A stretch of 42,892 nucleotides of DNA from an uncultured Clostridia bacterium (GTDB lineage Bacteria > Bacillota > Clostridia > TANB77 > CAG-508), in NCBI GenBank assembly GCA_949745595.1, contig CATJWN010000045.1, positions 1 to 42,892 of the forward strand, read 5' to 3'. The position numbers and the translations under genes were made by a program. Below are positions 9,601-18,947 of the stretch, piece by piece. Each line of letters opens with the position of its first letter. Position 1 is the stretch's first letter. Under the pieces are notes generated by a model. It saw only the letters and a list, made by a program, of their open reading frames with translations, had not been told where the DNA came from and made no database searches.

Positions 9601-9937
9601 TTTTAAAATGAAAGGTATTGTTTTAGCTGACCTTCAAGTTGTAAAAGCTATGGACAAAAATATTGAACAGACTAAGAAATCAGATATTATACCTGTTTCT
9701 TTGAAATCAGATGGAAGTATAAGTGGAAGTAGTGCTAAGACAGCAGAAGAACTTGAAAGTTTACAGAAACAGGTAAAAAAAGTTATAAAATCATTGGCTT
9801 CAGAGATTATGAAAGGTAATATTGATATTAAACCATATAATTACAAAGGCAAAACAGGCTGTGATTTTTGTAATTATCGTACAATATGTAATTTTAGTAC
9901 TTCACTAAAATGCAATAATTTTGATTATATAAATTAA
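6664..9937 (+). CDS. addB: ATP-dependent helicase/nuclease subunit AddB, read through a CGG frameshift site
   Basis: AddB pairs with AddA in double-strand break resection at Chi-type sites. Frame one (6664-7011) encodes the P-loop VYGKSGSGKSKT and PEQSNLTAEQNLF. The rest, from 7013, continues in the +1 frame with the nuclease motif VIDYKSS and the iron-sulfur cysteines: YRKCPFSFHLTYG, then GCDFCNYRTIC. Skipping C7012 joins them as DIVGNMLTELKKHN into 1090 residues, near the usual AddB length. In the +1 frame a TAG ends at 7009, just before the CGG, so the shift cannot occur earlier. The unshifted product would stop at 7044 with only 126 residues. addA is not in the window. Confidence 0.93.
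7012..7015 (+). other. CGG-A frameshift site in addB (+1, read as Gly)
   Basis: Frame zero reads GTT CGG AAA; the protein continues if C7012 is skipped and GGA is read as glycine. A +1-frame stop (TAG, 7007-7009) lies three bases upstream and the frame-zero stop is at 7042-7044, which brackets the shift. Confidence 0.85.
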
Positions 9938-9948
9938 GGAGAAAACTT

Positions 9949-11025
9949 ATGAGAAGTGCAGTAATGGAAGTTAGTTTAGGTGCATTTAAAGAGAATTTAA
10001 AGCAAATACAAAATTTTGTAGGAGATAATATAACTTTAATGCCAGTTATAAAGGCACAGGCTTATGGTACTCATATAAATAAAAAATTAGAGGCTTTTGA
10101 AGACTTTAAAATAGTAGCTGTTGCTATGGAGCAAGAAGCAAATTACATAAGAAATTTAGGTTATAAAGGAGATATTCTTATTTTAAATCAACCAGATGTA
10201 GCAGATATACCAGAAATTACAAAACAAAATGTTACAACAGGAATTAGTGACTATTCATTTTTAGAACAATTAGTTTTACAAAAAAAAGTAGTAAAGGTAC
10301 ATTTAGAATTAGAAACAGGTATGGGAAGAACTGGAGTTAAGTATGACGATATAGAGAAGTTTTGTAAAACAATAAAAGAAAATTCTTCTATTAAATTAGA
10401 AGGTGTATATACTCACTTTTCAGTAGCAGATAGTGATAAAGGATATACTGAGAAGCAGATTGAGAACTTTAATAAGGGGTTAGAGATAGTAGAAAAATAT
10501 TTTAAAGATATAAAATATATTCATACTAGTGCTTCTAATGGAATTTTAAATTTTAAAAATTCTAAATGTAATACAGTAAGACCGGGAATAATAATGTATG
10601 GATACGAGCCTTTTGAAGGAGCTTATGAGAAATTATCTTTAAAACCAGTTGCAAAACTAAAGACTAGAATTAATTTTGTAAAGTTAATTGAAAAGGGTGA
10701 TAGTGTAAGCTATGGTAGACTATTTGTAGCAGATAAGGAAACAAAGGTTGCAACTGTTCCACTAGGTTATGCAGATGGAATTCGTAGAAGCATGACAGGA
10801 GCTAAAGTCTTTGTAAATGGTTATACAGCAGAAATCATAGGTAGAGTTTGTATGGATAGTTTTATGATAGATGTAACTAATATTCCAGATGTAAAGGTAG
10901 GAGATGAAGTGTATATTTGGGACAATGAAAATATAACTTTAGACGAAGTAGCTAAAAAATGTGATACAATAAATTATGAAATATTATCTTGTATATCAGA
11001 CAGGGTTCCAAGAAAATTTATTTAA
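9949..11025 (+). CDS. alr: Alanine racemase
   Basis: Alr makes D-alanine for peptidoglycan with pyridoxal phosphate. The 358-residue protein has the PLP lysine K35 in VIKAQAYGT, the opposite catalytic tyrosine Y255 in VSYGRLF, and VPLGYADGIRR and GRVCMDSFMIDVT in the C-terminal domain. The usual AYGHG after the lysine is AYGTH here, a small deviation. Length is slightly short but normal. It lies 11 bases after addB and 12 bases before pgeF in the same operon. Some relatives carry a second alr, so a specialised role cannot be excluded. Confidence 0.93.
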   Translation: MRSAVMEVSLGAFKENLKQIQNFVGDNITLMPVIKAQAYGTHINKKLEAFEDFKIVAVAMEQEANYIRNLGYKGDILILNQPDVADIPEITKQNVTTGISDYSFLEQLVLQKKVVKVHLELETGMGRTGVKYDDIEKFCKTIKENSSIKLEGVYTHFSVADSDKGYTEKQIENFNKGLEIVEKYFKDIKYIHTSASNGILNFKNSKCNTVRPGIIMYGYEPFEGAYEKLSLKPVAKLKTRINFVKLIEKGDSVSYGRLFVADKETKVATVPLGYADGIRRSMTGAKVFVNGYTAEIIGRVCMDSFMIDVTNIPDVKVGDEVYIWDNENITLDEVAKKCDTINYEILSCISDRVPRKFI

Positions 11026-11037
11026 AGGAGAATTTAG

Positions 11038-11823
11038 ATGTTTAAAAGTGAAGAAATTATATATGTCGAAAAAGAAGGAGTAAATTATATTCAGTTTAAG
11101 AAATTAGTTAAATATGGAATAAAACATGCCTATACTTTAAAGAGTGAGGACATAGATTTTTCTTTTAATCAGGATAAAAATAGCAGTAGTTATGAGAGAT
11201 TATGCAAAGCATTAGATATAAATTCAGAAAAAGTATTGCAGCCAGTACAAACGCATACTGACATAGTTAAAAATGTAGATGATATGTTATCCACAGAAGA
11301 GTTACAAAATGTGGATGGGCTAATTACAAATAAGAAGGAAATTGCACTTACAACTAAAAATGCAGATTGTATTTTGTTTTTATTTTATGATCCAGTAAAA
11401 AAAGTAATTGCAAATGTACACTCTGGTTGGAGAGGTACTTTTCAGAAGATAGCGGAAAAAGCAGTAGTAAAAATGATAAATTCTTATGGCTGTAAGTCAG
11501 AAGATATATTATGTTTTATATGTCCAAGTATTAGGAAATGTCATTTTGAAGTTTCATTAGATGTTAAAGAGCTTTGTGCAAATATTTTTAAGTTTACAGG
11601 AAGAACTGAACATTTTATAGAGTTAGGTAGAATTGTAGATGGAGACCAAAAATATAATATTGATACAGTAGCAATTAATAGAATCTTATTATTAGAACTT
11701 GGAATAAAAGAGAAAAATATTATTGATTGCAACTTGTGCAGTGTTTGTAATGGTGATAAAATAGAATCAGTTAGAGTAGATGGAGATAATGCAGGAAGAG
11801 GTACAGCAATTATAGTATTATAG
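11038..11823 (+). CDS. pgeF: YfiH/LACC1 family purine nucleoside phosphorylase-type enzyme
   Basis: This 261-residue protein belongs to the YfiH family. Members have been described both as purine nucleoside phosphorylase/adenosine deaminase enzymes and as a peptidoglycan editing factor (PgeF). The metal site is visible: C111 in TKNADCILFLF and H128 in NVHSGWRGTFQKI, with a further His in the LQPVQTHTDIV motif. A second cysteine cluster CNLCSVC lies near the end. Length is typical. It sits directly after alr, which suits a link to cell-wall precursors. The next gene starts 9 bases downstream. Confidence 0.88.
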   Translation: MFKSEEIIYVEKEGVNYIQFKKLVKYGIKHAYTLKSEDIDFSFNQDKNSSSYERLCKALDINSEKVLQPVQTHTDIVKNVDDMLSTEELQNVDGLITNKKEIALTTKNADCILFLFYDPVKKVIANVHSGWRGTFQKIAEKAVVKMINSYGCKSEDILCFICPSIRKCHFEVSLDVKELCANIFKFTGRTEHFIELGRIVDGDQKYNIDTVAINRILLLELGIKEKNIIDCNLCSVCNGDKIESVRVDGDNAGRGTAIIVL

Positions 11824-11832
11824 GAGTAGCTT

Positions 11833-12391
11833 ATGTATGATAGTTTAGAAGAAATAGACGAAGTAGTAAAAACCTGTGAGAAGTGCAAATTATGTAAAAA
11901 TAGGACTAATACAGTTTTTGGTACAGGAAATCCTAATGCAAGGATAATGTTTATAGGTGAAGGACCTCGGAGCAGACGAGGATATGCAAGGTATTCCTTT
12001 TGTAGGAAAAGCAGGTAAACTTATGAACGAAGCTTTTAAAGGACTGGGGATAAATAGAGAGGAAGTATATATCGCAAATATTGTAAAGTGTAGACCTCCA
12101 GGTAATAGAAATCCAGAAAAGGATGAGGCAATAGCTTGTATGGATTATTTGAGAAATCAAGTAATGTTAGTGAAACCAGAAATTATTGTTTTGATGGGAA
12201 GTGTTGCTCTGAAAAATGTTCTAGGTGAAGAATATGGAATAACTAGAAGCAGAGGAAATTGGATAATAAAAAAGGACATAAAATATATGCCAACTTTTCA
12301 TCCAGCAGCACTGCTAAGGGATGAAAATAAGAAGATTGATTTTTGGAATGATTTACAATTAGTTTTAAAAGAATTAGAAAAAACCTCTTAA
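11833..12391 (+). CDS. udg: Uracil-DNA glycosylase family 4, read through a CGG frameshift site
   Basis: The enzyme removes uracil from DNA. Frame one (11833-11967) gives CEKCKLCKNRT, with the first iron-sulfur cysteines, and RIMFIGEGP. From 11969 the +1 frame continues GADEDMQGIPFVGKAGKL, then KCRPPGNRNP, ACMDYL and the motif PTFHPAALLR. Skipping C11968 restores GEGPGADEDMQG, in which the glycine is invariant in the family, and yields 185 residues, the normal size. Without the shift, translation stops at 12018 after 61 residues and no active enzyme could form. It is the last gene of the operon. Confidence 0.93.
11968..11971 (+). other. CGG-A frameshift site in udg (+1, read as Gly)
   Basis: Frame zero reads CCT CGG AGC; skipping C11968 gives CCT GGA GCA, that is Pro-Gly-Ala of the conserved GEGPGA motif. 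The glycine lines the uracil pocket in this family. Confidence 0.88.
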
Positions 12392-12408
12392 ATTATAATA
12401 AGAGGTTT
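12381..12408. terminator. Bidirectional terminator between udg and the HExxH gene
   Basis: AAACCTCTTA (12381-12390) pairs with TAAGAGGTTT (12399-12408). T-rich tracts flank it on both strands, and it lies between two convergent genes, overlapping the last codons of udg. Confidence 0.85.
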
Positions 12409-12410
12409 CT

Positions 12411-13544
12411 TTAATCTATATTTTTCATTCGTACCTTTTCTTCGAAAAGTAATCTAAGTTTGGTAAATAATTTTTTAAAGAACTCAATACCGTAGGTGGG
12501 ATTTTCGAAAAGCACTAAATTTTTATTGGATTCTTCAAAAAAGGTAAGTACACCAAATTTTTTTACCATTTCGCGCTTTTCGTCAAGCTGATTCATCATT
12601 TCACGATAAAATTCATTATAATAATTATAGCCTTCAGTATCTATAAGTAAATCTTTAAAATTATATAAATGAGATTGAAAAGCATTCAAACTGTCTTGAT
12701 CTCTTATATAATCGAATTCTCTATTAAAGCAATGATAAATAATTGTGTTTTGTATTTCAAGAGTAAGCTTAAGAATAATTGCTTTAAGAGCTTCAATTCT
12801 GTTTGATAAGTTTTTTATTGCATTTAGTGGTGCATCAATTTCAGAAGAAGCATCTAATTCATTCATTGATATAACTAATTCTTCTTGGTATTGCATAACT
12901 AAATCTAAGTTTGATTCAATGATGTTATAAGCTTTTGGGCTAGATTTTGCAATAAAAGTATTTTTGAATACATCATTACTAAACAAAACGCTATGAAAAA
13001 GTGGATATGTACCAGTAAAATATGCAAGTTGCCTAATAATTGCTGTTTCTATTGGGTAATAATCAGGGCTTTCAGTAGTTAGATTCATATTATAGTATCT
13101 AACAGTGTCCACTTCTGCATTATTGGCTTTTGAAGCCATATATTGAACAGCAGCTTCATTTAATGCCATACCATGAGATTTTCCTTGTAAATCATATAAA
13201 CCCAATCTGATTGTTTTTCCACGTTTATCTTTTAAAGCTTGTAAGAAATGTATACATTCATGAATTGCAAGAGTGTTTAAGTCGTCAAAGTCCATATCTT
13301 GACTAAAATAAATAGAATCATTTTTATATAGATATTTTGCAGCTGCTAAGTCATTTGGCATTTTTGCTATATACATATTTAATCTTGATATAGAAATGAA
13401 TAAATCGCTTTGATTTAGATTATGTTCAGGAAAGGCAGAACATAATTTCTCTGCAATTTTTGATGCTATTTTATTAATTTCAAGTGTACTTAAAGGATTG
13501 ATAACTTCAATCCCCTCACGCTTTAGTGTAGAATTTATGTTCAT
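12411..13544 (-). CDS. Putative zinc metalloprotease (HExxH), family not recognised
   Basis: I do not recognise this 377-residue protein. It has HECIH (H95, E96, H99) in LAIHECIHFLQAL and a later NEAAVQYM with E130. This fits a gluzincin-like layout in which HExxH and a downstream Glu bind zinc. The second half is predicted helical with many charged residues and no membrane segment or signal peptide, so it is probably cytosolic. The start ATG at 13544 follows AAGGAG. It is the only minus-strand gene in this part and is transcribed alone from a TATAAT near 13580. The substrate is unknown. Confidence 0.6.
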   Translation of the reverse strand: MNINSTLKREGIEVINPLSTLEINKIASKIAEKLCSAFPEHNLNQSDLFISISRLNMYIAKMPNDLAAAKYLYKNDSIYFSQDMDFDDLNTLAIHECIHFLQALKDKRGKTIRLGLYDLQGKSHGMALNEAAVQYMASKANNAEVDTVRYYNMNLTTESPDYYPIETAIIRQLAYFTGTYPLFHSVLFSNDVFKNTFIAKSSPKAYNIIESNLDLVMQYQEELVISMNELDASSEIDAPLNAIKNLSNRIEALKAIILKLTLEIQNTIIYHCFNREFDYIRDQDSLNAFQSHLYNFKDLLIDTEGYNYYNEFYREMMNQLDEKREMVKKFGVLTFFEESNKNLVLFENPTYGIEFFKKLFTKLRLLFEEKVRMKNID

Positions 13545-13671
13545 AAAAACTCCTTAATTCTTTTGTATACTAATATTATACCTCAAAAAAGTAAAATATA
13601 AATATCAAGTGCATAAAAATTTTATTACATTTCAGTAACAGAAATGCAATAAAAACTTAATAAGAGTAGAC

Positions 13672-13700
13672 TTGCAAGCATATCTAGTAAGTGCTATAAT
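13672..13700 (+). promoter_or_regulatory. Promoter of the papain-dockerin gene
   Basis: TTGCAA (13672-13677) and TATAAT (13695-13700) are 17 bases apart, and the -10 is extended by TG at 13692-13693. Transcription should start near 13707, giving a leader of about 57 bases. Confidence 0.75.
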
Positions 13701-13763
13701 AAACTTGATACAATGAAATTATTATATGCAAATATATAAAATTAAGAAGGAAGATAGTAATTA

Positions 13764-16016
13764 ATGAAGAAGTTTAAATTTGACAAACGAGCAATTAAAA
13801 TGCTTTGTGCTGGAACAGCTTTGCTAGGTGTTTTGTTTATAAACTCTTTTAGTTTTGCAACTGATGCACCAGAATTACAAACCTCACACACTGAGCAGTT
13901 TGTAGAGTGGCAAAATTTAAGTGAAGAAGAAAAAGAAAACACATTAATTCCAAAACTATATGCAGATACAGTAGATGAAGATGTGCTTAGCCAGTATGAT
14001 AAAAATGGAATTAGCTATGGTTTTAAGGCTCTTACTAGAAGCATATCAGAGGATTGGTATGAATCACTTGTAAAAGCTGCTAGCTATAATCAACCAGCAT
14101 ATAACCTTAATAATGACATTAAGATTCAGGTAAAACATCAAGGAAGAACAAATGAATGTTGGGCGTTTTCGACAGTAACTATGTTAGAAACTAATTTAGC
14201 TTTATTAAAAAATGTCAATAAAACTTTTTCTGCAAGACATATGGATTATTCAACAATAAAAACTTTTACTGATGGAGAAAATTCTTATGGATATAATAGA
14301 GAGGCAGGTTCAGGAGGCCTAGCACCATTTGGACTAGCATATTTAACAAATGGAAAAGGTGCAGTACTTGAAGAACAAATGCCTTTTGAAGATAACACAA
14401 ATAGAATATCTTTGAAAGATTTAGATAAACCTATGGACACTTTCGTTACAGATTATGTAACCTTACCAACTTTAATGAAGGAATATGGAAGTGATGGAAC
14501 AGTTACATATACAAATGGTGGGGTAGGAGATAAAAAACACGTATATTCTGCTTCAGAAGTTACTGAACTTAGAAATATGATAAAAGATCATATAGTAAAA
14601 TATGGTGCTGTTGCATCAGTTACAGCTGGTAACCAAACTCAATTTTACAGCAACAAAAATAATATAGTAAAAGCAAAGGCATATTTTTGTAATAGCAATT
14701 CTTATGTAAGAGATCATGCAGTTACAATAGTAGGTTGGGATGATTCGTATTCAAGAGATAATTTTACAGGAGTTGCTAAACCAAAAAATAATGGAGCATA
14801 TATTTGTTTAAATACATATGGAACAGAAAGCTTTGACAATGGATATATATATATTTCTTATGAGGATGCTTTAATAGAAAGCTTATTATATGGAATAGTA
14901 TCAACTTCAACGGAAGATTATGATAAATTATATCAATATAATCCAATGGGAGATAATACAGCAATTGGATTGGATTCAACAAACGAAGGATATATAGCAG
15001 TAACATATAATAGAGATTCTTCTAAGAAAGAGACTTTGAAATATGTAGGAGTTTCAGTTCCAGACAATGTTTCTTTGGAGATATATGTTAATCCAAGAGG
15101 AAATAGCACAATAGTGCAAGGACTTACAAAAGTTGCTACAACAGAAGTGCTTTCACCGGGATATCACAGAATAGACATTACAGATGTTGAACTTACTGAG
15201 AATAATTTTGCAATTGTAATAAAACAAAAATCAAATACAGGTAAATTCTATTTTTCAGTAGAAGCTTCAGTACCAAACTCATTATATTCAACTATTAAAG
15301 GAAATCCTAATAGAAATATGTACTCAGTAGATGGATATAATTGGTATATGTTATCAAACCAATCTGTAACAGGTTTTGATATGAAAAATACAGATCTTTG
15401 TATAAAGGCTTTTACAGATATAGGAACTGCTACACCGACAGATCCAGACGATCCTAATAAAAATCCAGATGATCCAAAAGATCCAGTTGGACCAACGGAC
15501 CCAATTAATCCGACGGATCCAGATGATCCTAATAAAAACCCAGATGACAATAAGGATCCTAATAATCCGGATAAACCAGACAACCCAGATAACCCAGATA
15601 AGCCTGATGAAAAGATTACTTTGAGTTCTTCTGAATATATAATAAAAGAAAAATATATTTATAAAATACAACCTGAAACAACGATACAAACTTTTAAATC
15701 AAAGATAACTACAAATTCAAAGACTTTAACTTTTAAAGAAACAAACGGAAATACGGCTGCGGATTCAGCTTTAGTAAAAACAGGAATGACATTAACTTTA
15801 TCTGATGGAACAGTTTATACTTTAATAGTTAGAGGAGACGTAACAGGCAATGGACGAATACAACAGCTTGATTTATCTAAATTTATTGCACATTACATGT
15901 TTGGAAAACAATATACATTAGAAGGTAACCAATTAAAAGCAATTGATTTAAATTGTGATTGGCAAGTAGAACTAACAGATCTATCTCAAATAATAGATAT
16001 TTATATGAATCATTAG
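13764..16016 (+). CDS. Secreted papain-like (C1A) cysteine protease with dockerin domain
   Basis: The 750-residue protein begins with a signal peptide (basic start, hydrophobic LCAGTALLGVLFINSFSFA). A papain-fold peptidase follows: HQGRTNECWAFS with catalytic C132, RDHAVTIVGW with H318, and CLNTYGTESFDNGY with N350. Then come a beta-rich region, a Pro/Asp/Asn linker (about 555-615), a short beta segment and a C-terminal dockerin. The dockerin has two calcium loops: GDVTGNGRIQQLDLSKFI and DLNCDWQVELTDLSQI. The neighbour carries a cohesin, so the protease is probably docked on the cell surface. AAGGAAG precedes the ATG. It is transcribed from its own extended -10 promoter. Confidence 0.9.
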   Translation: MKKFKFDKRAIKMLCAGTALLGVLFINSFSFATDAPELQTSHTEQFVEWQNLSEEEKENTLIPKLYADTVDEDVLSQYDKNGISYGFKALTRSISEDWYESLVKAASYNQPAYNLNNDIKIQVKHQGRTNECWAFSTVTMLETNLALLKNVNKTFSARHMDYSTIKTFTDGENSYGYNREAGSGGLAPFGLAYLTNGKGAVLEEQMPFEDNTNRISLKDLDKPMDTFVTDYVTLPTLMKEYGSDGTVTYTNGGVGDKKHVYSASEVTELRNMIKDHIVKYGAVASVTAGNQTQFYSNKNNIVKAKAYFCNSNSYVRDHAVTIVGWDDSYSRDNFTGVAKPKNNGAYICLNTYGTESFDNGYIYISYEDALIESLLYGIVSTSTEDYDKLYQYNPMGDNTAIGLDSTNEGYIAVTYNRDSSKKETLKYVGVSVPDNVSLEIYVNPRGNSTIVQGLTKVATTEVLSPGYHRIDITDVELTENNFAIVIKQKSNTGKFYFSVEASVPNSLYSTIKGNPNRNMYSVDGYNWYMLSNQSVTGFDMKNTDLCIKAFTDIGTATPTDPDDPNKNPDDPKDPVGPTDPINPTDPDDPNKNPDDNKDPNNPDKPDNPDNPDKPDEKITLSSSEYIIKEKYIYKIQPETTIQTFKSKITTNSKTLTFKETNGNTAADSALVKTGMTLTLSDGTVYTLIVRGDVTGNGRIQQLDLSKFIAHYMFGKQYTLEGNQLKAIDLNCDWQVELTDLSQIIDIYMNH
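15431..15610 (+). repeat. Pro-Asp-Asn linker repeats inside the papain-dockerin gene
   Basis: This segment encodes repeats of the type DPDDPNKNPDD and PDNPDNPDKPD. One DNA unit beginning GATCCAGA(C/T)GATCC occurs twice, near 15441 and 15516. Such linkers separate catalytic and dockerin domains in secreted proteins. The repeats are coding, not CRISPR. Confidence 0.8.
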
Positions 16017-16054
16017 TTTACAAAATTGTAATTATTATTTAACATAAAAAATAC

Positions 16055-16083
16055 TTGATTTTTATTATGAAAAGCGGTATACT
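16055..16083 (+). promoter_or_regulatory. Promoter of the cohesin gene
   Basis: TTGATT (16055-16060) and TATACT (16078-16083) are 17 bases apart, 26 bases before the true start codon. Together with the preceding protease promoter this shows that the dockerin and cohesin genes are transcribed separately. Confidence 0.6.
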
Positions 16084-16108
16084 ATATAAAGAGAAGGAGA
16101 TTTTAAAG

Positions 16109-16870
16109 ATGAAGAAGAAATTAGCAATTATTTCATTAATGTTAATATTGGTAATAACATCATTAGTAACAACAGTTAATGCATCAAGCTTTTCAGCAAC
16201 ACTTACACCAAATAAAACTACGGTTCCTGAATCAAATGAATTTGTAGTTACAGTCAGAATATCAAATTTAGATGTTGGTACAACTGGTATTAATATTTTT
16301 GAAGGTGTTTTATCATATAGTACACAAGTTTTTGAAACTTTAAGTGATAACAGTATTGAAGGAAATAATGGATGGCAACCAACATATAACAAAGAAAATG
16401 GAAAACTTATGTTATATAAACAAGGTTTCTTAAATGAAGATGCAGATATAGTTCAAATAACTTTCAAAACAAAAACAGGGGTAACAGGAAAATCAGGTGA
16501 TATCAAATTAACAGATATCCAAGCTTCTAACACAGGGGAAACAATTACGGCAGCTCCAATTTCTACAAAAATTACAATAGGAAGTGCACCATCAGGAAAT
16601 GAGATTGGTAACAATTCAAACCAACCAACAAATACAAATAAAGCACCAAATCAAATTCAACAAAGAAACACAAATACTAATACTTCTGGAAACATTGTAA
16701 GAAATATTGTTAATAATACAAACACAAACACTAATACAAGAAAAAACACAGTTTATGAAGACGATATTCCATATACAGGTGCATCAGACAATATAATGGT
16801 AGCAATATTCGTTGTGCTTGTGATTGCGGGGATTTCCTACTTTAAGTATGAGAGTATTAAAGAAAAATAA
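16109..16870 (+). CDS. Surface-anchored cohesin-domain protein
   Basis: The 253-residue protein has a signal peptide (MKKKLAIISLMLILVITSLV), one cohesin-like beta domain (SSFSATLTPNKTTVPESNEF to about residue 160), and an Asn/Thr-rich linker. It ends with IPYTGASDN, a hydrophobic stretch and a basic tail. IPYTG resembles an LPxTG sortase signal; a simple membrane anchor is the alternative. Cohesins bind dockerins with calcium, and the preceding gene encodes a dockerin protease, so this is probably its anchor. Start: ATG at 16109 with AAGGAG at 16094-16099. An upstream in-frame start at 16055 is ruled out because it lies inside the promoter. Confidence 0.8.
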   Translation: MKKKLAIISLMLILVITSLVTTVNASSFSATLTPNKTTVPESNEFVVTVRISNLDVGTTGINIFEGVLSYSTQVFETLSDNSIEGNNGWQPTYNKENGKLMLYKQGFLNEDADIVQITFKTKTGVTGKSGDIKLTDIQASNTGETITAAPISTKITIGSAPSGNEIGNNSNQPTNTNKAPNQIQQRNTNTNTSGNIVRNIVNNTNTNTNTRKNTVYEDDIPYTGASDNIMVAIFVVLVIAGISYFKYESIKEK

Positions 16871-16882
16871 AAATAGATAATT

Positions 16883-16910
16883 AAAGCGGATGTAAAATAT
16901 CCGCTTTTTT
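16883..16910 (+). terminator. Terminator of the cohesin gene
   Basis: AAAGCGGAT (16883-16891) pairs with ATCCGCTTT (16899-16907), followed by more T. This is one of the non-coding CGG occurrences. Confidence 0.88.
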
Positions 16911-16911
16911 G

Positions 16912-16940
16912 TTGTAAATTATAGTTTAATATTATATAAT
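16912..16940 (+). promoter_or_regulatory. Promoter of topB
   Basis: TTGTAA (16912-16917) and TATAAT (16935-16940) are 17 bases apart. The predicted start of transcription near 16947 leaves ATG 16975 as the first usable start. Confidence 0.65.
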
Positions 16941-16974
16941 GATGAAGAAGATTACAAGAAAAAGGAAGAGACAA

Positions 16975-18886
16975 ATGAAATTACTAATTACTGAGAAACC
17001 ATCTGTTGCTACAGAATTTGCAAAAGTTTTAAAAGTAAATCCAGCTAAGAAGAATGGATATTTAGAAGGAAATGGATGGATTATAACTTGGTGTTATGGT
17101 CATTTAGTAACAATGAGTTATCCAGAAGTATATGACGAGAAATTAAAGTTTTGGAGATTAGACACTTTACCTTTTTTGCCAAAGGAATGGAAGTATGAGG
17201 TTATTTCTGGTGGAATACAAGCAAAACAATTTGAGATAATAAAAACACTTATGCAAAGAGAAGATATTGAAGAGATATATAATGCAGGTGACTCTGGGCG
17301 TGAGGGAGAGTATATACAAAGGCTAGTGTTTATGATGGCTAATCCTAATCCAAAGGCAGAAATGAAAAGAGTTTGGATAGATTCACAAACAGAAGAGGAG
17401 ATACAAAGAGGAATTAAAGAAGCTAAGGCTTTAAGTGAATATGACAGTTTATCAGATTCTGCATATTTAAGAGCAAAGGAAGATTATCTTATAGGGATAA
17501 ATTTTTCTAGGCTATTATCTATAATTTTTGGTAGGAGAATTGCCAAAGACTTAAACGAAGAGAAAATATCTATTGCAGTTGGTAGAGTTATGACTTGTGT
17601 TTTAGGAATGGTAGTTTCTAGAGAAAGAGAGATTAAAAACTTTGTTAAGACTAAGTATTATAAAATTCTTGGAGAATTTGGAAAAGAACCATCATTTTTT
17701 AAAGCAGAATGGAAGGTTACAGAAAAGTCTAAACTATTTGAAAGTAATCTTTTGTATAATGACAATGGTTTTAAAAAAGAAGAGGATGCAAAGAAGTTTA
17801 TAGAATATTTATCTGATAAAAAAGCAATAGTAGAAGAAGTTAAGAAGAGTAAGCAAAAAGAAAATGCACCACTCTTATATAATTTGGCTGAAATTCAAAA
17901 TGAATGTTCAAAGAACTTTAAAATAAAACCAGATGAGACTTTAGAGGTAATACAAGATTTATATGAGAAGAAATTAGTTACATATCCTAGAACTGATGCA
18001 AGGGTTTTATCAACTGCTATTGCTAAAGAAATAGGAAAGAACTTAAATGGATTATATAAAAATTTTAAGGACGAAGAAGTTAGTAAATATATTTCAAAAA
18101 TGGTAGAAGAAAAATATAGTACAAATCTTGTTAAGACCAAGTATGTAAATGATAGTAAGATAACAGACCATTATGCAATTATTCCAACTGGTCAAGGTTT
18201 TGAAAATTATGATAAGTTAGATGATTTAAAGAAGAATGTATATAAAATGATTGTAAAAAGGTTTATTGCGATTTTTTATCCACCAGCTGAGTATAGTAAG
18301 GTATCTGTAACTGTTAAGGTAGAAAATGAAACTTTTACTGCAAATGGAAAAGTGTGCTTAAATCCACGGTTATTTAGAGGTATTGAAAAACAAAGCTAAA
18401 ACAGATGGAGAAGATGAAGACTTATCTATCTTAACAAGCTTAAAAAAAGGTATGGAAGTAGGAGTGAACAATTTTGAAATAAAAGAAGGGGAGACTACAC
18501 CACCAAGTAGGTATAATTCTGGAACCATTATCTTAGCAATGGAGAACGCAGGGAAACTAATAGAAGATGAAGAGTTAAGAGAGCAGATTAAAGGTGCTGG
18601 AATTGGAACAAGTGCCACTCGTGCAGGAATTATAGAAAAACTAGAAAGAATTAAGTACATTGATATAAACAAGAAAACCCAAATAATAACTCCAACCACT
18701 AAGGGAGAGGCGATTTACGACATTATAGCAAAATCTATTCCAGATATGCTAAATCCAGACCTTACAGCAAGTTGGGAGAAGGGGTTAGATATGGTAGCAA
18801 AAAAAGAGATAGAGCCAGATATTTTTATGGGTAAACTTGAGAAATATATTAGAAGTAAGATAGATAAGCTTGTTGTAAAATATTAA
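16975..18886 (+). CDS. topB: DNA topoisomerase III, read through a CGG frameshift site
   Basis: TopB is a type IA topoisomerase that decatenates and relaxes DNA. Visible motifs are the Toprim start KLLITEKPSVATEFAKVL, the acidic NAGDSGREGEYIQRLV near residue 104, and the active-site tyrosine Y337 in VTYPRTDAR. Then comes IGTSATRAGIIEKL in the second segment. Frame one runs to 18366. Skipping C18367 joins it to the +1 frame as CLNPGYLEVLKNKAKTDG, giving 636 residues. A TAA in the +1 frame ends at 18361 and the frame-zero stop is at 18397, so the shift must fall between them. The unshifted product would lack the C-terminal part of the clamp. The start is set by the promoter and AAGGAAGAG. Confidence 0.92.
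18367..18370 (+). other. CGG-T frameshift site in topB (+1, read as Gly)
   Basis: Frame zero reads CCA CGG TTA; skipping C18367 gives CCA GGT TAT (Pro-Gly-Tyr). A +1-frame TAA (18359-18361) lies six bases upstream and confines the shift to this region. Confidence 0.85.
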
Positions 18887-18947
18887 GTCACTATTTATGT
18901 CAATTTTACATATTATGTAGCATAGTAATTTATATGAGGTGATAAAA

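Noticed and set aside
15431-15610. Direct repeats that could suggest CRISPR or a satellite
   Set aside because: They are in frame and encode a Pro/Asp/Asn linker between domains of a secreted protease; spacing and length are irregular.
16055-16108. Upstream start for the cohesin protein at 16055
   Set aside because: That codon overlaps the -35 box of a well-formed promoter (16055-16083); ATG 16109 has the ribosome site and begins a proper signal peptide.
16939-16974. Upstream start for topB at 16939
   Set aside because: It lies in the -10 box (16935-16940), so it would not be in the mRNA.
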